Source: CAADGU01 sp964581605
GTDB lineage: Bacteria > Chloroflexota > Anaerolineae > Promineifilales > Promineifilaceae
DNA length: 64,000 bases
Direction of reading: 5' to 3'
Assembly: GCA_964581605.1 (NCBI GenBank)
Contig: CAZOPF010000012.1
Location: forward strand, 14,948-78,947
Shown: positions 51,751 through 58,369 of the stretch, one piece after another
How the letters are laid out: each line of letters starts with the position of its first letter
Position numbering within the stretch: position 1 is the first letter of the stretch
The notes under the pieces: generated by a model
Database searches by the model: none
What the model was told of the DNA's origin: nothing
What the model saw: the letters and a program-made list of their open reading frames with translations, nothing else
Position numbers and translations under genes: made by a program

Positions 51751-51815
51751 TAGAAGATTAGAGATTGAGAGATTGAGAGATTGAGAGATTGGGCGGTATC
51801 CAATCTCCCAATCTC
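51751..51815. repeat. 8-base-period array (gattgaga) with inverted partner
   Basis: Four octads of gattgaga are followed by the inverted words caatctcc and caatctcg. A further inverted copy (accaatctcttaatctcc) occurs at 51946-51963, on the other side of the 126-bp palindromic element. The arm therefore appears split by an insertion. Confidence 0.8.
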
Positions 51816-51818
51816 GTT

Positions 51819-51944
51819 AGTGTCACGAAGTTTTCGCCACCCCCTTAAGACTACAAAGGACGGAGAATTAAGCGGATAAATTTCCAGAGAGGAATCCGTT
51901 TATTTCTTTATCCGCTGTAGTCATGGTGAAAAACTAATGACACT
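51819..51944. mobile_element. 126-bp palindromic MITE-like element
   Basis: The ends are imperfect inverted repeats (51819-51841, AGTGTCACGAAGTTTTCGCC, against 51925-51944, rc AGTGTCATTAGTTTTTCACC). Inner matched arms are gactaca/tgtagtc and aagcggataaa/tttatccgct. There is no coding capacity. It interrupts the coxD-coxE gap inside a repeat array. No clear target duplication was found, and the transposase that would move it is not in the window. Confidence 0.5.
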
Positions 51945-51966
51945 GACCAATCTCTTAATCTCCCCA

Positions 51967-52875
51967 TTACATTTCTATCTGGGCGACGATGTTGGCTACC
52001 GCCTGCCCGCGCATTTTGTCTACGTCATCTTGATATTTGAGGATGATGCCGAGCGTGGCGTTGATCACGGCTGTGTCCAACACCTGCGTATTCAAATGCC
52101 CCAACGCCTCCGCCCAATCCAGCGTCTCGGCCACGCCGGGCAGCTTGTACAACTCCTCCCGGCGCACCGCCTGGATAAAATCCACCACCTGCCCGGCCAA
52201 CCGCTCGGCAATGCCCGGCACTTTGAGCTGCACAATTTCCAGCTCCTTTTCGCGGGAGGGGTAATCAATCCAGGTATACACGCAGCGCCGTTTCAGCGCG
52301 TCGTGAATTTCGCGGGTGCGGTTGGAGGTGATGATGACGATGGGTTTATGGTTGGCACGCAGGGTGCCCATTTCCGGGATGGTGATCTGGAAATCGGAGA
52401 GCAGTTCCAGCAAGAAACTCTCGAACTCCTCGTCGGCACGGTCCAGTTCGTCAATGAGCAGCACAGGGGATTGGGTGTGGGATTGGTCAATGGCTTGCAG
52501 TAACGGCCGTTTCAGCAAAAACTCTTCCGTAAAAATATCCCGTGTTGCCGGAGCCGTCCCGTTGGTGTGTTGTCGCGCCTGAATTTCCAGCAGTTGGCGC
52601 GGATAATTCCACTCATACACCGCCTGGTTCACATCCAGCCCCTCATAACATTGCAGGCGAATGAGCGGCGCGTTAAATGCGCGGCTGAGGACTTTGGCCA
52701 CCTCCGTCTTGCCCACGCCCGGCTCCCCTTCCAGAAAGATCGCCTTACCCATCTTCAGCGCCAGAAAGAGGCTGGTGCTCAGCCCTACGTCGGCAATATA
52801 GGCATGGCGGGCCAGCAGCGCGGCCATTTCGTCTACCGTATCCGGGGAATATGGGATGCGAATCGGGTCATTCAC
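51967..52875 (-). CDS. coxD: CoxD MoxR-type AAA+ ATPase
   Basis: The 302-residue MoxR ATPase has Walker A EGEPGVGKTEVAK, Walker B VLLIDELDRAD, sensor 1 IVIITSNRTREI and the helix-2 insert of the MoxR family. CoxD is required for sulfuration and copper insertion at the CO dehydrogenase active site and works with CoxE. It heads the minus-strand cox operon. Its promoter must lie in the divergent region shared with padR. Confidence 0.92.
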   Translation of the reverse strand: MNDPIRIPYSPDTVDEMAALLARHAYIADVGLSTSLFLALKMGKAIFLEGEPGVGKTEVAKVLSRAFNAPLIRLQCYEGLDVNQAVYEWNYPRQLLEIQARQHTNGTAPATRDIFTEEFLLKRPLLQAIDQSHTQSPVLLIDELDRADEEFESFLLELLSDFQITIPEMGTLRANHKPIVIITSNRTREIHDALKRRCVYTWIDYPSREKELEIVQLKVPGIAERLAGQVVDFIQAVRREELYKLPGVAETLDWAEALGHLNTQVLDTAVINATLGIILKYQDDVDKMRGQAVANIVAQIEM

Positions 52876-52913
52876 ACCCCCGATGCTACTGCACTCCGGT
52901 TATGCGCCAAGAG

Positions 52914-52959
52914 CCAACCGGGTCAACTTTCCCGCCCCAACTGGGTCAATTTTGCCCAA
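52914..52959. promoter_or_regulatory. two direct repeats in the coxD-padR divergent region
   Basis: Two 23-base copies of CCAAC(C/T)GGGTCAA(C/T)TTT-type sequence start at 52914 and 52937. A weaker third match (cgggtcatt) lies at the coxD start. Equal spacing close to two helical turns suggests binding of a regulator on one face of the DNA. Confidence 0.45.
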
Positions 52960-52975
52960 ATCAGGTGGAACTGTT

Positions 52976-53028
52976 TTGACGGCATCATCCCTTCTTGATA
53001 TATTCTCTGAATACTCATTAAATGAGTA
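52976..53028 (+). promoter_or_regulatory. padR promoter and palindromic operator
   Basis: TTGACG (52976-52981) and TATATT (52999-53004) are separated by exactly 17 bases, a strong sigma-70-like promoter. The perfect inverted repeat TACTCAT-TAA-ATGAGTA (53012-53028) covers the expected transcript start and the ATG, as expected for an autoregulated PadR operator. Confidence 0.65.
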
Positions 53029-53597
53029 AATTTGTTATGAGTCCTTTGCTGCAATCCCCCTTGACTACTGAACATGCTTTGCTAGGCTTTTTGCGCCAGT
53101 CGCCAATGCACGGCTATGAAATATACCAGCGCATGTCTGATGCCAACGGCTTGGGCACGGTATGGCGCATTAAACAGAGCCACCTGTATGCCCTATTAAC
53201 CCGATTGGAGAAAGAAGGATTGGTTCGATCAACGCTGGAGCCACAAGGCGTTCATCCACCGCGCAAAGTGTTTCATCTCACGACCACAGGTGAAGAAGCC
53301 TTTCTGGATTGGGTGCAGCATGCGGTGGAACACGGCCGTGATCTTCGCCTGGGCTTCCTGGTGAAATTCTACTTTGCCCAACCAGAAGGCACAGCGTTGA
53401 CTTTGCGCCTGATTGAGCGACAGCGAACGGCTTGCCAAAACTGGCTGACCCGGCAACAAGCGGTGGCCGACAGTCTGCGCGATGACCAGACGTTCGAGCG
53501 GCTGGTTAACCAGTTTCGTATGGGGCAGACGGAGGCGATGCTCCACTGGCTCGATAGCTGTGAGCAAACAGTACAAGTCAGCGAACCGGCTGTTTGA
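53022..53597 (+). CDS. PadR-family transcriptional regulator
   Basis: The 191-residue regulator has the PadR winged helix at about 15-95 (ALLGFLRQSPMHGYEIYQRM, SHLYALLTRLEKEGLV, FHLTTTGEEAF). A C-terminal helical dimerisation domain follows (Vir_C-like, LTLRLIERQRTACQNWL). ATG 53022 lies in the operator and lacks a ribosome binding site; ATG 53037 is an alternative. It diverges from coxD and precedes modABC, so it may control either operon. Downstream in another frame is a short hydrophobic stretch (53627-53712) that could be a remnant. Confidence 0.88.
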   Translation: MSKFVMSPLLQSPLTTEHALLGFLRQSPMHGYEIYQRMSDANGLGTVWRIKQSHLYALLTRLEKEGLVRSTLEPQGVHPPRKVFHLTTTGEEAFLDWVQHAVEHGRDLRLGFLVKFYFAQPEGTALTLRLIERQRTACQNWLTRQQAVADSLRDDQTFERLVNQFRMGQTEAMLHWLDSCEQTVQVSEPAV

Positions 53598-53751
53598 ACT
53601 CGCCCGCCGCTCACGCCTGACCATCCCCCTCGGTGCTATGGTCGGTCTGATTGGCCTGGGTATCACCCTCATCATTTCCACTTATCGCACTTTTGGCCAC
53701 AGCAAATCCTAAAAGGAGAAGCGTGTGGAAATTCAGAAAGATGACACGGTG

Positions 53752-53774
53752 TGATACATGATACGTGATACCTG
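53752..53774. repeat. 7-base-period array (gtgatac)
   Basis: Three heptads (gtgatac, atgatac, gtgatac) lie just upstream of the modA ribosome binding site. No inverted arm was seen. Confidence 0.6.
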
Positions 53775-53794
53775 AATTGAAAGGAGAAAAAAAG

Positions 53795-54577
53795 ATGCCC
53801 CGCACCCGTAACCTGTTTTTTTTGTTGATTTTGTGTTTGTTGGCTGCCTGTGGCCCAGCGCCTTCGGCAACGCCCGCCCTGGCCAAACCGCTGCTGGTGG
53901 CCGCTGCTTCTGATTTGCAATTTGCCTTCACCGAAATAGGCGAAGCGTTTGAGGCGGAAACCGGCCACAAAGTCGTTTTTACCTTTGGCTCCACCGGCAA
54001 CCTGACTACCCAGATTGAAAATGGCGCTCCCTTCGACATCCTGGCGGCGGCCAACGTTTCCTTTGTGGACCATCTGACAGAACAAGGGTTGACCATCCCC
54101 GAAACGCAGCAGCTTTATGCCCAGGGCCGTATTGTCCTGGTTGTCAACCGGGAATCAGGCATTCAGGCCATCAGCCTCGATGATTTATTAGACCCGGCCA
54201 TTACCCGCATCGCCATTGCCAATCCAGAACATGCGCCATACGGCATGGCCGCTCGTGAAGCATTACAAAGCGCCGGCGTGTGGGATGACATTCAGGAAAA
54301 GATCGTGCTGGGCGAAAATGTCTCCCAGACGCTGCAATATGTACAGACCGGGGATGCGCCGGTGGGCATTGTTGCCCTCTCTATCGCCGACGTGCCAGAG
54401 GTAACAGCTACGCTGCTGCCCGCCGAACGGCACGAGCCGATGAACCAGGCGTTGGCCGTTATCAAAGGAACACCCCACGAAGAAGTTGCCCGCGCTTTTA
54501 TCGAATTTGTCAACAGCCCCGCCGGGCGCGAGATTATGAAACGGTACGGCTTCTTGCTGCCGGGTGAGTTTGAATGA
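53795..54577 (+). CDS. modA: molybdate ABC transporter substrate-binding lipoprotein
   Basis: The 260-residue protein has a lipoprotein signal ending LLAAC (Cys near residue 18). The ModA fold follows, with ligand-binding features LVAAASDLQFAF, FGSTGNLTTQIENGAPFDI and APYGMAAREAL. It captures molybdate or tungstate outside the membrane. AAGGAG precedes ATG 53795. It overlaps modB by four bases. Mo supply fits the neighbouring CO and formate dehydrogenases. Confidence 0.93.
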   Translation: MPRTRNLFFLLILCLLAACGPAPSATPALAKPLLVAAASDLQFAFTEIGEAFEAETGHKVVFTFGSTGNLTTQIENGAPFDILAAANVSFVDHLTEQGLTIPETQQLYAQGRIVLVVNRESGIQAISLDDLLDPAITRIAIANPEHAPYGMAAREALQSAGVWDDIQEKIVLGENVSQTLQYVQTGDAPVGIVALSIADVPEVTATLLPAERHEPMNQALAVIKGTPHEEVARAFIEFVNSPAGREIMKRYGFLLPGEFE

Positions 54578-55239
54578 CGATACCTGACCTGGCGCCCCTG
54601 TGGCTATCGGTGCGTGTTTCTTTGTTAGCCACCCTGCTGGTTTTCATCACTGGCCTGCCCCTGGCCTGGCTGCTGGCCCGTTATGAGTTCCGGGGCAAGG
54701 AATTGGTGAGCGGGCTGACGGCGCTGCCGCTGGTGCTGCCGCCGACGGTCTTGGGTTATTACCTGCTAGTGGCGCTGGGGCAGCAAAGTCCCATTGGCCG
54801 CTGGCTGGGGGCGGCCGGGTTTCCCCTGGTTTTCTCCTGGCGTGGGGCGGTGGTGGCGGCTTCGATAGCCTCTTTTCCGTTGATGGTGCTGACGGTGCGG
54901 GCCGGCTTTGAAGGGATAGACCAGCGGCTGGAAGCCATTGCCCGTACCCTGGGCCGGTCGAACTGGGCCGTTTTTTGGCGGGTGACGATGCCGCTGGCCT
55001 GGCCCTCTTTGCTGGCCGGGGCGGCGCTGACTTTTGCCCGTGCGCTGGGGGATTTTGGGGCCACGCTCATGGTAGCGGGCAACATCCCTGGGCGCACCCA
55101 AACGGCTTCGATTTACATTTACGACTTGCTACAGGCCAACCGGCGCGCTGAGGCAGGAGCGATGGCGCTGATCATTAGTGGGGTGGCTTTGTTGTTGTTC
55201 ATTGTTTCCCAATCCCTGACGCGGCGGATGCTGCGCTAA
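54574..55239 (+). CDS. modB: molybdate ABC transporter permease
   Basis: The 221-residue permease has five membrane helices and the EAA-type loop IARTLGRSNWAVFWRVTMPLAWPSLLAG, which docks onto ModC. ALGDFGATLMVAGNIPGRTQT is the conserved end of the ModB family. It overlaps modA (ATGA) and is followed closely by modC. Confidence 0.93.
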   Translation: MTIPDLAPLWLSVRVSLLATLLVFITGLPLAWLLARYEFRGKELVSGLTALPLVLPPTVLGYYLLVALGQQSPIGRWLGAAGFPLVFSWRGAVVAASIASFPLMVLTVRAGFEGIDQRLEAIARTLGRSNWAVFWRVTMPLAWPSLLAGAALTFARALGDFGATLMVAGNIPGRTQTASIYIYDLLQANRRAEAGAMALIISGVALLLFIVSQSLTRRMLR

Positions 55240-55253
55240 CAAGAGTGGCGGGC

Positions 55254-55976
55254 ATGTTACAGATTCGGATTCAAAAGCAGTTACGTGATTTCCCTTTGGA
55301 CGTGAACCTGGAATTGCCAGCGGCGGTAACGGTGTTGTTCGGCCGTTCGGGGATGGGTAAGAGCATGACGCTGGCCTGTGTGGCCGGTTTGGCGGCGCCG
55401 GACGCCGGGCGGATTGTGGTCAACGGCCGTACCTTCTATGACAGTGAAGCCGGGATCAACCTGCCACCACAGCAGCGCCGGGTGGGGTATGTGACTCAGG
55501 ATTACCTGCTCTTTCCTCACCTGACGGTGGCCCAAAACGTGGCCTTTGGCCTGATCAACCAGACGCGCCAGGGGCGAGAAGCGATTGTGCAGGAAGCATT
55601 GTCCTGGTTGGGGTTGGAGCAATTGGCGCAGCAGCGGCCGCGTGAGTTGAGCGGCGGCCAACAGCAGCGGGTGGCGTTGGCCCGTGCCCTGGTCATTCAC
55701 CCCCAGGTATTGCTGCTGGATGAGCCGTTTTCGGCGCTGGACAGCCCCACCCGTATTCGTTTGCGCCAGGATTTGCTGCGCCTGCAACGGGAGCAGCAGG
55801 TGCCGGTGCTTTTTGTGACGCATGATCTGGCGGAGGCGATGCTGCTGGGGGAACAGATGGCGGTGATGGCTGACGGCCGTCTCCTGCAACTGGACACACC
55901 CCAACAGGTACGGCGGCGGCCGGCCAGCCATCTGGTGGCCGAACTGGTGGGTAGCGACGAGGCATTTCTGCTGTAG
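55254..55976 (+). CDS. modC: molybdate ABC transporter ATP-binding protein, short form
   Basis: The ~240-residue ATPase has Walker A FGRSGMGKS, Q-loop YVTQDYLLFPH, signature LSGGQQQRVALARAL and Walker B LLLDEPFSALD. It lacks the C-terminal TOBE/Mop domain that makes most ModC proteins about 350 residues, so feedback by molybdate binding may be absent. A GTG nine bases upstream (55245) is an alternative start. Confidence 0.9.
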   Translation: MLQIRIQKQLRDFPLDVNLELPAAVTVLFGRSGMGKSMTLACVAGLAAPDAGRIVVNGRTFYDSEAGINLPPQQRRVGYVTQDYLLFPHLTVAQNVAFGLINQTRQGREAIVQEALSWLGLEQLAQQRPRELSGGQQQRVALARALVIHPQVLLLDEPFSALDSPTRIRLRQDLLRLQREQQVPVLFVTHDLAEAMLLGEQMAVMADGRLLQLDTPQQVRRRPASHLVAELVGSDEAFLL

Positions 55977-56126
55977 CTACACCGACTGGTTCATACCTTC
56001 ACCTTCCCGCTCTGGTTTGAATCCCAACGCTGCCAATGCCTCCTGCAAAATGGGCATCGGGCGCAGCAAATGTTCAAATTCATCAAAATGGCAGACGGCC
56101 GTCTTTTTTTTTAGCCCACCAGTCAC
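55977..56126 (-). pseudogene. short coding-like remnant downstream of the SET gene
   Basis: One minus-strand frame reads CHFDEFEHLLRPMPILQEAL then GFKPEREGEG before a stop at 55977, with protein-like composition. It is only about 40-49 codons long, includes an A9 homopolymer near its upstream end and has no good start. It may be a decayed gene or a frameshifted tail. Confidence 0.3.
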
Positions 56127-56699
56127 TCAGCGACGTGCGGCCGTGCGCCTCACTTCCATCTCCGCCTCCGCCATCTGACTCATACGCTCCAGGCGCATCC
56201 GGTCAATGCGGCGTTGCAGGTAGGGGGAGAAGTAGCCATCATACCGGGCCTGCAACTCCGGCAGCATCCAATCATTACCGGTGATCTCACCCCGGCAAGA
56301 AGGGGCGCCGCAGCCACAGGTAAATTCACAATACGGGGTACTGTCGCTCATGGCATAGTCGAAACATAGTTCTTCACCGGGCCAGATGTCGCGCAGCGTC
56401 ACCAGGGTAATGGAACTGCTCATGCCCGCATTTGGCTCACAGGAATGATTGACATAATCACCAGGCTCCGGCTCGCGGACGGGCACCTGGTACAGGTCAT
56501 CTTCAATCTGAATGGTGTGCTCCTGTTCGCGGTAAGAAAGCTGCGCCAACTGCGCCCCGGTGACCACATCCCCACCCCAACAGACGACCAGTTCACCTTT
56601 GGGGATAAAGGTAGTAGCATATAGGCCCCAAAACCCTTTGGCCGGGTTGGGGCGGGCTTCCAATTTAGGCGTTACCCAGTGTGTGAATCGTTTGTCCAT
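56127..56699 (-). CDS. SET domain-containing protein
   Basis: The 190-residue protein has the core SET motifs GLYATTFIPKGELVVCWGG, YVNHSCEPNAG (the NHSCxPN knot) and GEELCFDYAMSD. A post-SET-like cysteine cluster follows (CGCGAPSCRG). SET proteins transfer methyl groups from SAM to lysine side chains; bacterial substrates are mostly unknown. ATG 56699 follows AAGGAG; the longer frame upstream is not supported. It has no operon partner other than possibly the remnant downstream. Confidence 0.88.
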   Translation of the reverse strand: MDKRFTHWVTPKLEARPNPAKGFWGLYATTFIPKGELVVCWGGDVVTGAQLAQLSYREQEHTIQIEDDLYQVPVREPEPGDYVNHSCEPNAGMSSSITLVTLRDIWPGEELCFDYAMSDSTPYCEFTCGCGAPSCRGEITGNDWMLPELQARYDGYFSPYLQRRIDRMRLERMSQMAEAEMEVRRTAARR

Positions 56700-56897
56700 T
56701 TGTCTTGTTCTCCTTGTTATTATGATCCGCGAAGGGCGCGAAGATTGCGCAGGTTTTCGGCTTTGCACCTCTGCGTTCTCCACGTTCTGCGGTTTTGATA
56801 TCAATCAATCAGGCAGATAGTAAAGAGCGGCTGCTGTTTGCAGGCAGCAACGCAAAACGGCCGTGTCTATGACGCGGCGATAAGCAAAGTATGTGGT

Positions 56898-57089
56898 TTA
56901 TGACATGGCCCTGGGGGGCTGGTTACGGCCGTTGCCGGGTGGCCCACTTCCTCTGGCAAAATGTTGCTGATACAGGGTGAAGTGTCCGGCGAGCCGCTGC
57001 GGTAAATATGGCAGGAGTTGGGCAAATGGCTCTGTATGAAATGTAGTTCCGCCCCGATTTCCATTAAAGATTTTCAGGTCGTCAGCCAT
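56898..57089 (-). CDS. small unknown protein, coupled to the upstream small ORF
   Basis: The 63-residue product begins MADDLKIFNGNRGG and contains FAQLLPYLPQRLAGHF. It has a perfect AGGAGG before ATG 57089, which overlaps the stop of the preceding small gene by eight bases. I recognise no family. Spacing and ribosome sites support real expression. Confidence 0.5.
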   Translation of the reverse strand: MADDLKIFNGNRGGTTFHTEPFAQLLPYLPQRLAGHFTLYQQHFARGSGPPGNGRNQPPRAMS

Positions 57090-57225
57090 CGCGGTCACCT
57101 CCTAGTGGGTTATACTCTTGCAGGTTGATCAGCCGCTGCAAGGCCAGGGCAAACCGGTGTGCCCGGTTTAGCTTTAGTGGCATCAGGCTATTCAAGGTGT
57201 AGTTAAAACTATTTTCGTCAGACAT
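57082..57225 (-). CDS. small unknown protein (47 residues)
   Basis: The product begins MSDENSFNYTLNSLMPLKLN and has a basic amphipathic helix (LNRAHRFALALQRLINLQEY). GGAGG stands six bases before ATG 57225. It is translationally coupled to the next small ORF. Possible roles such as peptide precursor, regulator or small antitoxin cannot be told apart. Confidence 0.5.
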   Translation of the reverse strand: MSDENSFNYTLNSLMPLKLNRAHRFALALQRLINLQEYNPLGGDRDG

Positions 57226-57357
57226 AGGTCCTCCAGTGGGTGGGCCAGTCACGGCCGTAAAACCCTTAATCAATAATGCAGGCGAATAGTAATCAATTTT
57301 GTCCTAAAAACAACTAATTGATTGATGAGCGTGGGGCCAATACGTGTCTGGCGACAT

Positions 57358-57398
57358 GAAAAAGCGCCTGGGGCGCTACGGCCGTCAGGCGCTTTTTC
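57358..57398 (-). terminator. rho-independent terminator downstream of the formate channel gene
   Basis: A 13-bp perfect stem (GAAAAAGCGCCTG with its complement CAGGCGCTTTTTC) has T runs on both sides, so it can act in either direction. It lies 28 bases after the stop of the focA-like gene. The loop contains one ACGGCCGT octamer. Confidence 0.85.
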
Positions 57399-57425
57399 TT
57401 AGAAGGAGGCAGACTATGAAACGAA

Positions 57426-58355
57426 TCAGGCTTGTTTCACCTGTTGTTCTTTATCGTGAACCGGTCGCCGTGGCAGCAAATGGCCCGCCGGCCGCAGGTA
57501 GATGAACCAGTAGACTAACCCCACCATCACCGCACCCCCAACGATATTCCCCAACGTCACTGGCAGCAGATTGGCAATGAAGAAATTACCCCATGTCAGA
57601 TTGGCAAAATCGGCCGCGGAAACGCCAGCCGCACTCCAGAACGAATCAGGCGCAAACTGCTTGATAAACAATCCCATGGGAATAAAGTACATGTTGGCAA
57701 TGCTGTGTTCAAAGCCGGCAGCCACAAAGGCGGTGATGGGAAAGATGATGGCCAGGATTTTGTCGGTGGTGGTGCGGGCGCTCATGCACAGCCACACCGC
57801 CAGGCAAACCAGGGCATTGCACAAGATGCCCAACACAAAAGCCGGGAAAAATTCCAGCCCTGTTTTGTTGTTGGCAATGGTCAGGGCATTCACGCCCAAC
57901 GCACCGTTGGCGCTCATGTATTGGTGGCTGAGGAAGACGAACACGGCCGTCAGCATGGCCCCAACAAAGTTTCCCACGTACACAATGCTCCAGTTATACA
58001 GTAGTTTTCTGGTGCTCACCTTATGGCCCGCCCAGGCCATCACAATCAGGTTATTGCCGGTAAACAGTTCCGCCCCGGCAATCACCACCAGGATAAGCCC
58101 CAGGCTAAAGACTAATCCCCCCAAAACTTTCGCCACCCCAAACGCCATATTGCCGGCCGCGCCGGTTGTAGCGGTCGTGGCGAACATGGCGCCCAGGCCA
58201 ATAAACGCACCGGCTAAAATTGCCAGCGCCAACATACGCCATTTGCCCAGGTTCGCTTTGGCTACACCGGCATTTTCGGCCTTTTGCGCCATTTCCGGCG
58301 GCAGCAGCGCGTCGAATGAAAAATTGATGTTGTTATTGTTTTGTGCTTCTGACAT
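57426..58355 (-). CDS. focA: formate/nitrite transporter family channel (FocA-like)
   Basis: The 309-residue protein has six membrane helices of the FNT fold and the family signatures GLGAMFATT, AGAELFTGNNLIV and AAGFEHSIANMYFIPMG. It moves formate or nitrite with protons. It lies 14 bases downstream of the formate dehydrogenase gene on the same strand, so formate import feeding oxidation is the natural reading. Confidence 0.92.
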   Translation of the reverse strand: MSEAQNNNNINFSFDALLPPEMAQKAENAGVAKANLGKWRMLALAILAGAFIGLGAMFATTATTGAAGNMAFGVAKVLGGLVFSLGLILVVIAGAELFTGNNLIVMAWAGHKVSTRKLLYNWSIVYVGNFVGAMLTAVFVFLSHQYMSANGALGVNALTIANNKTGLEFFPAFVLGILCNALVCLAVWLCMSARTTTDKILAIIFPITAFVAAGFEHSIANMYFIPMGLFIKQFAPDSFWSAAGVSAADFANLTWGNFFIANLLPVTLGNIVGGAVMVGLVYWFIYLRPAGHLLPRRPVHDKEQQVKQA

Positions 58356-58369
58356 TCTGTTTCTCCATG

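Noticed and set aside
53627..53712. A short transmembrane-like segment (VGLIGLGITLIISTYRTF) after padR.
   Set aside because: It is only about 25 residues in a different frame with no clear start. It may be a remnant, but a gene call is not supported.
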